A model generated the notes under the pieces. It searched no databases, had not been told where the DNA came from, and saw nothing but the letters and a program-made list of their open reading frames with translations. A stretch of 5,764 bases of DNA, taken from NCBI GenBank assembly GCA_021296435.1, contig JAGWAK010000036.1:16087-21850 (forward strand), read 5' to 3'. Positions 1 to 5,456 of this stretch are shown piece after piece (positions within the stretch are counted from its first letter, which is position 1; the number at the start of each line of letters is the position of its first letter). Source of the DNA: Acidimicrobiia bacterium (GTDB lineage: Bacteria > Actinomycetota > Acidimicrobiia > Acidimicrobiales > CATQHL01). The translations under genes were made by a program, and so were the position numbers.

Positions 1-11
1 GAGGCACTCAC
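1..11 (-). other. Possible start of the next gene (nuoB expected), overlapping the nuoA stop
   Basis: On the minus strand the nuoA stop TGA (10..8) is preceded by G, so a GTG at 11..9 overlaps it in a GTGA arrangement. A second GTG lies at 7..5. Either could start the next gene, and nuoB follows nuoA in most complex I operons. Only one to three codons fall inside the window and no clear Shine-Dalgarno sequence is seen, so this is inference from gene order and overlap style alone. Confidence 0.2.
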
Positions 12-502
12 GACACCGGGCTCTCGGGTGGAGCGGCCGCTGCCGCAGTCGGCAGCCCGGGCTGGGAATCACTGGGCGGAACCCGGCGGATGGTGTCGGC
101 GGACGTGCGGGCCGCGTCGACAGCGCCCTCGGCCCGGGGCGCCCGCAGCGGACCCCAGTCCAGCGCACCCTTGCTGATGAGGTACACGAACGACTCGAAG
201 ACGGCGAAGGAGAAGATGCCGATCGCCACCAGCCCGAACAGCCCGAGCGCACCGTGGGTCACCGCCCACGGGTACAGGAACACGATCTCCACGTCGAAGA
301 CGATGAAGATCATCGCCACTAGGAAGAAGCGGACCGGGAAGCGCTCGGGGATCTCGACCTGCGAGACGATGCCGCATTCGTAGGGAGCGTTCTTGGCTCT
401 CGTCGGCCGCCGGGGCGCCATCAGCCGCGACGCCACGAAGCTCAAGGCGCAGAAGACCACCGCCAGCACTCCCAGTGCGAGGATCGGCAGGTACTGGCCC
501 AC
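8..502 (-). CDS. nuoA: NADH-quinone oxidoreductase subunit A (NuoA / ND3 family)
   Basis: Membrane-arm subunit of respiratory complex I, at the junction with the peripheral arm near the quinone site. The 164-residue product has three predicted helices at about 5-27, 59-79 and 86-108. The family loop motif YECG is at 41-44, and its Cys43 corresponds to the mobile ND3 loop Cys. RFPVRFF is at 54-60, and the acidic FDVE motif (Asp70, Glu72) sits in helix 2. Residues after about 118 form a Pro/Ala-rich tail of some 45 residues without recognisable motif, making the protein longer than usual for this family. The start is a GTG at 502..500, supported by a strong GGAGG five bases upstream. It begins 16 bases after the preceding gene's stop, so it is probably cotranscribed with the bc genes and opens a nuo operon continuing off the left edge. 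The family call is secure; the tail's role is unknown. Confidence 0.96.
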   Translation of the reverse strand: MGQYLPILALGVLAVVFCALSFVASRLMAPRRPTRAKNAPYECGIVSQVEIPERFPVRFFLVAMIFIVFDVEIVFLYPWAVTHGALGLFGLVAIGIFSFAVFESFVYLISKGALDWGPLRAPRAEGAVDAARTSADTIRRVPPSDSQPGLPTAAAAAPPESPVS

Positions 503-507
503 TCCGT

Positions 508-512
508 CCTCC
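508..512 (-). promoter_or_regulatory. Shine-Dalgarno site of nuoA
   Basis: The minus strand reads GGAGG here, within a longer G-run (516..508), five bases before the GTG at 502..500. It is one of the best ribosome binding sites in the window and fixes the GTG as the nuoA start. It lies wholly in the 16-base gap after the upstream stop codon. Confidence 0.75.
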
Positions 513-518
513 CCCCGT

Positions 519-1727
519 CTAGGCCGTGGCGCTCTCGAACGCCTCCTGCTCCCGGCGGAACCGCTGGTCGCGCCAGTGCAGGCTGAGCACCAGGGTAAGG
601 AAGATGAGACCCGAACCGATCGCCACCAGCGCCGGCACCAACCGCAGGTCGCCCAGGTTGCGGACCATCACGATGGAGAACGTGTCGCCGCTGCGGTCCG
701 GCTCGGGCAGGGGCGGCGCCTCTCCCAGGACCTGGACCCTCGGCACTGCCGGGCGGGCCTGCACGACGGCGTAGTGCGGCGGGTGCGTGATGCGCGCCGA
801 GTTGGTGATCTTGTTGGCGACCCGGGACCAGAGACCGCCCTCCGGTTCCGGCTTGCCGCCGATCTCGTAGGTGTCCTCGAACACGTAGAGCGGGCTCACC
901 GAGGGCTCCTCGCTCCCGTCGGGCAGCGAGACCACCGTCGGGACGAAGGCGAAGATGTCGCGTTCGATAAGGAAGGCCTCGGCGCTGGCCGTCGCCTCGC
1001 CGGACTCCGCGGTGGACAGCAACTCCCAGTCCCGCAGGTCGATGTAGCCGACCCTCTCCGCCCACTCGATGACCTGCGGCGCCGCGGCCGCCAGGGCGCT
1101 CATGGAGAGGTTGTCGATGCGGTTCGCCTCGTCCGCCACCTGCTCGTCGAACTTGGCCTCCAGAGCCGCCTCGTCCAGGTAGCGGGGATCCTCGGGGGAG
1201 AGCAGGTCGTTGCGCTCCACCAGCCGGGCGCGAATTCCGTCTGTGTCCACGGTGGCGACGGCCGCCCGCACCGCGTCCTGATCGGGTCCCGAGTAGTGCA
1301 GAGCCAGCGCGATCGCCCGGGGAAAACATCCGTGCGCCGGGCGCGAGAACCGCCAGCCGGTCTCGGAGACCGGGAAGATCTGCCCGGTGTCGCAGTTGGG
1401 GTCGGGCAGGTCGGAGACCGTGGACACGTAGGCGTCCTCGATGCCGGTCGCCTCGATGCCCGCGGGGTCCGCAAATGTTCCCTCGTACTCCCACGTCGGC
1501 GACTCACCGACATAACCGATGCCCTGCAGCCACCAGATGACCGCCATGATGGTGAACCAGCCGAACAGCCCCGCCAACGCCAACATCGAGCCGAGGCGCA
1601 CGCCGGTGTTCAGCACCAGCAGCAACCAGACGGTCCCCATCAGCAGGGCCGAGGCCAGCGCCACGGTCAGGATGCCGCGGATCTCCGGCTCCCAGCTGAT
1701 GCCGCCGAGGGTCACGAGGGCGTTCAT
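519..1727 (-). CDS. Unrecognised three-helix membrane protein between cytochrome c and nuoA; candidate complex III accessory subunit
   Basis: I do not recognise this 402-residue family. Predicted helices lie at about 18-39, 45-67 and 362-382. The basic C-terminal tail (HWRDQRFRREQ, 384-394) should be cytoplasmic by the positive-inside rule, which places the roughly 290-residue middle domain outside the membrane. That domain has only two cysteines, Cys112 and Cys134, which could form a disulfide. It also has an HPPH stretch (315-318) and acidic, Ala-rich helical segments around 150-230. There is no CXXCH, Rieske or copper motif, so it is probably not a redox carrier by itself. The ATG at 1727..1725 follows the cytochrome c stop by 17 bases, with only a weak G-rich ribosome site. 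Tight placement in the bc operon suggests a structural or assembly role in complex III or a III-IV supercomplex. This is inference from context; a role tied to complex I is also possible. Confidence 0.85.
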   Translation of the reverse strand: MNALVTLGGISWEPEIRGILTVALASALLMGTVWLLLVLNTGVRLGSMLALAGLFGWFTIMAVIWWLQGIGYVGESPTWEYEGTFADPAGIEATGIEDAYVSTVSDLPDPNCDTGQIFPVSETGWRFSRPAHGCFPRAIALALHYSGPDQDAVRAAVATVDTDGIRARLVERNDLLSPEDPRYLDEAALEAKFDEQVADEANRIDNLSMSALAAAAPQVIEWAERVGYIDLRDWELLSTAESGEATASAEAFLIERDIFAFVPTVVSLPDGSEEPSVSPLYVFEDTYEIGGKPEPEGGLWSRVANKITNSARITHPPHYAVVQARPAVPRVQVLGEAPPLPEPDRSGDTFSIVMVRNLGDLRLVPALVAIGSGLIFLTLVLSLHWRDQRFRREQEAFESATA

Positions 1728-1744
1728 ACCAATTGCCCGCCCCG

Positions 1745-2959
1745 CTACAGCTGCCGCTCGTAGGCCACGATGGCGGCGATCTGCTCGGGGGTCAGCATCC
1801 CCTCGTCGCCGTGGGCCAGGCAGAACTCGATGCGGCTGATGTACTCGAGGTCACCGGCGTCCCGGTCGGCTACGCAGCTGCCGAACGAGGGCATCTGCCC
1901 GCCGCCGTCGCCCTGGCCGAAGTTGCCGTACTCGATGCCGTTCTGGCTCCCGGCCGCGACGAATTCCTCGTGCTCGACGGCGGTGTCGAACTGCCGGGTG
2001 GTGGCTTCGCTGTTGAGCGGCGGCCCGAAGCCGCCGCCGCCGGCGATCTCCGGCGGCACCAGCGGGTTCTGGGCTGCCACCTCGTCGGCGTCGTAGGACC
2101 AGCCGGGGGTGTGGCAGCGGGCGCAGCCGTAGACACCGCCGTCGGCTTCGTTGTTGAACAGCAACTTGCCCAACTGAACCGGATCGTCGGCGGCGTCGGC
2201 CAGGATCTGCTGCGCGGCGGCGCCGATGTCGGTGTTCGAGGCTTCCTCGCCGAGTTGGGTGGTTGCCATCTGGCGGGCCGTCGAGGAAATGCCGTCCTGG
2301 GCTCGCTGGCGGATCTCGGGGACGTCGATCTGCTCGTGCTCCAGGTAGACGATGATCTCGTCGATCTGCTGGGTGGTGAACGGGCCGCCGCCGGCGATGC
2401 CCCAGGCCGGCATGGGGGTGTTCGGGCGGCCGTACTCCATCACGTAGCGCACCTCTTCGGTGGAGTAGCGGTACAGGACCGCCGCCAGCGAGGGCACCTT
2501 CCACTGCACCTGCGCCAGGAACAGCCCGTTGTTGTCCACCAGCGTGTGGTCGCGCAGCCCGCCGGGGCCGTCCACCGAGCCGTGGCAGGTGGCACAGCGC
2601 TCCTCGTACAGGTGGAAGCCGCGTTCGGCCGCCAGCTCGTCGCTGACCTCGATGAGGCCGTCGTGGCGACCCGGTTCACCCAGCCAGTACAGCGGCAGGG
2701 CGATGGCGATGATGACGATGCACACCAGGCCGGCCATGAGGCCCTGATCCAGCCGGCGGCCCTCCATCTCCGCGTCGTCGGGGAGCGGCTTGCGGTTGGG
2801 CGCCAGCTCGATCTCCGAACCGGTCTCGGCCCGGCCCACGAACCAGTTGAAGATCCAGTAGAGCAGGAAGCCGCCGATGGCCAGCACACCGATGACGACA
2901 CCGATGGTCCGCTGGGTGGATGCCGCGAAGACACCGAGATCGCCCATCACCGGTGGCAT
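1745..2959 (-). CDS. Membrane-anchored diheme cytochrome c of the bc complex
   Basis: Electron-accepting cytochrome of complex III (cytochrome c1 role), taking electrons from the Rieske cluster and passing them towards an oxidase. The 404-residue protein has a helical hairpin at the N-terminus (about 18-41 and 74-93) with a charged loop between, then two extracytoplasmic cytochrome c domains. Heme 1 binds at CATCH (122-126), with Met183 in TPMPAWG as likely axial ligand. Heme 2 binds at CARCH (279-283), with Met356 in GQMPSFG as likely ligand. A linker of some 70 residues separates the domains. Cys362 and Cys380 in the second domain may form a disulfide. The ATG overlaps the Rieske stop by one base (TAATG), implying translational coupling. 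Mycobacterial QcrC is also diheme but has its anchor after the hemes, so this architecture differs. The diheme call is firm; the c1-like role comes from operon context. Confidence 0.93.
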   Translation of the reverse strand: MPPVMGDLGVFAASTQRTIGVVIGVLAIGGFLLYWIFNWFVGRAETGSEIELAPNRKPLPDDAEMEGRRLDQGLMAGLVCIVIIAIALPLYWLGEPGRHDGLIEVSDELAAERGFHLYEERCATCHGSVDGPGGLRDHTLVDNNGLFLAQVQWKVPSLAAVLYRYSTEEVRYVMEYGRPNTPMPAWGIAGGGPFTTQQIDEIIVYLEHEQIDVPEIRQRAQDGISSTARQMATTQLGEEASNTDIGAAAQQILADAADDPVQLGKLLFNNEADGGVYGCARCHTPGWSYDADEVAAQNPLVPPEIAGGGGFGPPLNSEATTRQFDTAVEHEEFVAAGSQNGIEYGNFGQGDGGGQMPSFGSCVADRDAGDLEYISRIEFCLAHGDEGMLTPEQIAAIVAYERQL

Positions 2960-3819
2960 TACTCAGTGGCCTCGCCAATGCAGTGCGGACCCTGCGCCTC
3001 CTGATTGGTGGTGTTGGTACCGATGGGCGGGCCCTGGACGATCTTGCCGGTGTCCACGAGGAACTCGCCACGGTCGTTGACCGAGGTGGCGAACTGATCC
3101 ATCCCGCGCGGCGCCGGTCCGCCGCGCTTCTCGCCCACCTGGTTGTACTTGGAGCCGTGACAGGGGCACTCGAACCACTGCGAGCTGACGCACTCCGGCA
3201 CGGTGCAACCCAGGTGCGGACACTTCCAGTACAGGGCCACCAGCCCCGCCTCCATGCCACCCAGGACCGCGGGCGAATACGTCTCGCGAGCTTTAGCCAG
3301 GGCCCCCTCGGGATACTCGGTCACCCACATGCGCCCTTCGGGCAGCTTCAGGAAGCCGTTCTCGTCGCGGACCTGGGTCTTGAGACTGTCCACCGTGCCG
3401 GCGTTGATGACCGCGCCGAAGCCGGTCACGAACGGCGGCCAGAGAAAGCCCAGGACCGCGGCGCCGAACCCGGTGATGCTGAGAGTCATGAAGCCCACGA
3501 TCGAGCGGTTCATGAACTGCCGGCGTGTGACCCCGACCTCCTCCGGATCCGGGGGCGTCCAGGGAATGTCATCGTCGCTGGGAATCGCCGGGAGGTCGTC
3601 GGGCTCGCGCCGGGCCAGCACCGCGGCGCGCTCCACCTCGCGCCCGGTGGGCGCGGTGTCCGTGGCCTCCTCGGAGCGCCGGGCCAGCCGGTCACGCAAC
3701 CGGGTGCGCCGCGAGAGCCGCCCCGTGACCGAGCGCACCTCGCGCCGGCGGTAGGCGGCAATCAGCATGATCAGGGCCGCGGCGGCCAGGATCGGGATGA
3801 CGATGGCGAGGACGATCAC
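2959..3819 (-). CDS. qcrA: Rieske [2Fe-2S] protein of the bc complex, two predicted helices
   Basis: High-potential iron-sulfur subunit that takes the first electron from quinol at the Qo site and hands it to cytochrome c. The 286-residue product has box 1 CPHLGC (200-205) and box 2 CPCHGS (218-223). By family rule Cys200, His202, Cys218 and His221 bind the cluster, and Cys205 and Cys220 form the disulfide. A first helix spans about 2-22, followed by an Arg-rich acidic/basic segment (24-97). Then comes a Tat-like TRRQFM (98-103) before a second helix (about 107-130) that leads to the Rieske domain. Extra cysteines, Cys210 near box 1 and Cys280 at the C-terminus, could form a second disulfide. 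The start is a GTG at 3819..3817, 10 bases after the subunit IV stop, with only a weak GAG upstream. The next Met, Met18, lies inside the first helix and is unlikely. Confidence 0.95.
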   Translation of the reverse strand: MIVLAIVIPILAAAALIMLIAAYRRREVRSVTGRLSRRTRLRDRLARRSEEATDTAPTGREVERAAVLARREPDDLPAIPSDDDIPWTPPDPEEVGVTRRQFMNRSIVGFMTLSITGFGAAVLGFLWPPFVTGFGAVINAGTVDSLKTQVRDENGFLKLPEGRMWVTEYPEGALAKARETYSPAVLGGMEAGLVALYWKCPHLGCTVPECVSSQWFECPCHGSKYNQVGEKRGGPAPRGMDQFATSVNDRGEFLVDTGKIVQGPPIGTNTTNQEAQGPHCIGEATE

Positions 3820-3829
3820 AGCACGTTTC

Positions 3830-4600
3830 TCAAAAGTCGAAGAACAGCCCGTCTTGCCACGGGAAGATGAAGTTGAAGCCCGGACCTCTGAAGAACGAGC
3901 CGATCATGACCAGCACCGCCCAGAACATGAGGTGCACGGTCATCAGTGAGACGGCGAACTTGCGCTTCTCCGGGGCGTTCTCCTTGTTGCGGTCGATATA
4001 GGGGGCCAGGATCAGCAGGAACAGAGCGATCCCGGGGATGGTCACGCCGGCCACCATGGGGTGGAACATCGTCAGCAGTTCCTGCAGACCCAGGAAGTAC
4101 CACGGCGCCTTGGAGGGGTTGGGGGTCTCGTTGACGTTCGCCAGCTCCAGCAGGGGGGCGTTTACGAAGACCGAGAAGATCAGCAGGAACGCCGTGATGA
4201 ACAGCGAGGCCACGAACTCCCCCAGCAGGAGGTGCGGCCAAACGTGCACCCGGTCCTGCGGCATGGCCTTGACGTCCTGAATGGACCCCGATTTCACGAC
4301 GGTCAGCAGGCGCTGGGTGTGCCCGCCGGGGCCGGTGGGCAGGCTCGGCGGGGCCGCAGCGACGGGTCCGCCCGGCGCGGCGGGGGCCATGGCGGCCTGC
4401 TCTTCGGCCGAGCGTGAGCGATCCAGCAGGTGCGCGGGGATCTTCTCGCCCTCGCCGGCGGTCGGCTCGGCCGCGGTGGGCTCGGCGGGCGGTGGACCGG
4501 AATCCGCGGCCGCAGGAGCCTCGGCGGACTCGCCGGAGCCCTCCATGCGCTCGCGGGCCTCCTTGGCGCGGCGCAGCAGGTGTTCGGGTACCTCGGTCAT
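3830..4600 (-). CDS. Cytochrome b C-terminal half (subunit IV-like) with N-terminal extension
   Basis: Completes the split cytochrome b and supplies part of the Qo quinol-oxidation site. Of 256 residues, about 110-256 form the conserved part, with three predicted helices near 128-150, 182-202 and 217-237. The Qo motif region reads NPSKAPWYFLGLQELL (161-176), so the PEWY position is APWY here. RGPGFNFIFPW (238-248) is a typical C-terminal feature of this branch. Residues 1-110 are a Pro/Ala-rich, probably cytoplasmic extension carrying two copies of a short motif, VPEHLLRRAKEARE (4-17) and IPAHLLDRSRSAEE (54-67). The ATG at 4600..4598 has a GAGGA about 11 bases upstream and lies 24 bases after the cytochrome b stop. 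Unlike Bacillus QcrC, the cytochrome c is not fused to this subunit but encoded separately downstream. A petD-type gene by homology; the symbol is left blank because naming differs between lineages. Confidence 0.94.
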   Translation of the reverse strand: MTEVPEHLLRRAKEARERMEGSGESAEAPAAADSGPPPAEPTAAEPTAGEGEKIPAHLLDRSRSAEEQAAMAPAAPGGPVAAAPPSLPTGPGGHTQRLLTVVKSGSIQDVKAMPQDRVHVWPHLLLGEFVASLFITAFLLIFSVFVNAPLLELANVNETPNPSKAPWYFLGLQELLTMFHPMVAGVTIPGIALFLLILAPYIDRNKENAPEKRKFAVSLMTVHLMFWAVLVMIGSFFRGPGFNFIFPWQDGLFFDF

Positions 4601-4624
4601 GGCTCGTCGATTCCTCGCACCGGC

Positions 4625-5425
4625 CTACAGCGGTCCGGAGATCCCGCCGTCCTTGCGGACCCGCCAGAAGTGGACCGCAAGGAAAATGATCAAAACGAAT
4701 GGTAACATCAGAACGTGTAGCACATACCACCTCAGCAGTGTGTCCGTCCCGATCTCCACGCCGCTGAGCAGCACGAATCTCACCTGGTCGCCGAACACGG
4801 GGGTGAACCCCATCATGTTGGTGCCGACGGTGACGGCCCACAGCGCCAACTGGTCCCAGGGCAGCAGGTAGCCGGTGAACGACAGCAGCAGGGTGAGCGT
4901 CAGCAGGATCACGCCGATCACCCAGTTGAACTCGCGGGGCGGCTTGTAGGCGCCGTGGTAGAAGACCCGGGCCATGTGCAGGAACACCGTGAGCACCATG
5001 AGATGGGCGCCCCAGCGGTGGATGTTCCGCACCAGCAGCCCGAAGGCCACCTCGGTCTGCAGGATGTAGATGTCGTCCCAGGCCTGCGCCGCGGTGGGCC
5101 GGTAGAAGAACATCAGGAATATGCCCGTGACGGTCAGGAGGATGAACAGGAAGAAGCTGAGCCCGCCCAGGCACAACGTGTAGCTGACCCGCACCCCGTG
5201 GCGCTTCACCTTCACCGGGTGAAGGTGGTAAAGGACGCTGTTCATGATGACGTAGGAACGGTTCCGCGGGCTGTCGGTGTACCCCTTGCGGAAGATCGAC
5301 CCGGGCCGGAAGATCGACGTCCAGGCCTGCGACCCCTGGACCTGGCCCATGAGGTCCGACGCCTTCCCGCCGAGCTGGGTGCCCATGCGGCGAACGTCGT
5401 CTGCTGTGGGGAGCCTGGGACCCAA
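4625..5425 (-). CDS. qcrB: Cytochrome b N-terminal half (cytochrome b6-like), menaquinol:cytochrome c reductase
   Basis: Four-helix core that carries the two b hemes and the quinone-reducing site. Of 266 residues, about 1-55 precede the conserved domain. Helices lie near 84-108, 135-157, 168-188 and 233-254. The probable heme ligands are His136 and His150 in helix B and His237 and His252 in helix D. The 14 residues between the last pair match the b6f type, not the 13 of mitochondrial bc1. Cys85 in LCLGGLS aligns with the plant cytochrome b6 Cys (YCLGGIT context) that covalently holds heme cn/ci. The end, RKDGGISGPL, also resembles cytochrome b6. The start taken is TTG at 5425..5423, with AGAAGGG nine bases upstream. 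An ATG at 5386..5384 (Met14) is possible but lacks a ribosome site. It follows the ferredoxin stop by 31 bases. The family call is secure; the exact start is moderately sure. Confidence 0.95.
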   Translation of the reverse strand: MGPRLPTADDVRRMGTQLGGKASDLMGQVQGSQAWTSIFRPGSIFRKGYTDSPRNRSYVIMNSVLYHLHPVKVKRHGVRVSYTLCLGGLSFFLFILLTVTGIFLMFFYRPTAAQAWDDIYILQTEVAFGLLVRNIHRWGAHLMVLTVFLHMARVFYHGAYKPPREFNWVIGVILLTLTLLLSFTGYLLPWDQLALWAVTVGTNMMGFTPVFGDQVRFVLLSGVEIGTDTLLRWYVLHVLMLPFVLIIFLAVHFWRVRKDGGISGPL

Positions 5426-5434
5426 CTCGTTCCG

Positions 5435-5441
5435 CCCTTCT
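5435..5441 (-). promoter_or_regulatory. Shine-Dalgarno site supporting the TTG start of cytochrome b
   Basis: The minus strand reads AGAAGGG here, nine bases before TTG at 5425..5423. No comparable purine run lies before the alternative ATG at 5386..5384. It therefore favours the rarer TTG start and a product 13 residues longer. Spacing is slightly long, so the assignment is tentative. Confidence 0.45.
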
Positions 5442-5456
5442 CGTCGTCCTTCGAAG

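Noticed and set aside
393..1763. A 456-codon open frame on the plus strand opposite the unrecognised membrane protein
   Set aside because: Its translation is Arg/Gly/Ala-rich without domains or helices and lies antisense to a gene with clear membrane segments and operon spacing. Such frames are common in GC-rich DNA.
2028..2056. GCC/GCCG-rich repeats resembling a microsatellite
   Set aside because: They encode a Gly-rich loop (IAGGGGFGPP) of the second heme domain in frame, which explains the base repeat by codon use.
1733..3004. A 423-codon open frame on the plus strand opposite the cytochrome c gene
   Set aside because: The opposite strand encodes two CXXCH heme sites with matching Met ligands. 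The plus-strand product is low-complexity (Val/Gly/Ala/Arg) and shows no family motif.
3820..3829. Possible terminator or promoter between subunit IV and Rieske genes
   Set aside because: The gap is only 10 bases and has no inverted repeat. The short T-run on the coding strand belongs to the last Phe codon and stop of subunit IV.
3816..5174. A 452-codon minus-strand open frame crossing cytochrome b and subunit IV, which might suggest a fused protein
   Set aside because: It is in a different frame from both real genes and lacks the heme-ligand and Qo motifs. The real genes end and start normally with a 24-base gap.
5384..5386. ATG (Met14) as the cytochrome b start
   Set aside because: No ribosome binding site precedes it, while the TTG at 5425..5423 has AGAAGGG nine bases upstream. 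It is kept as an alternative, not excluded.
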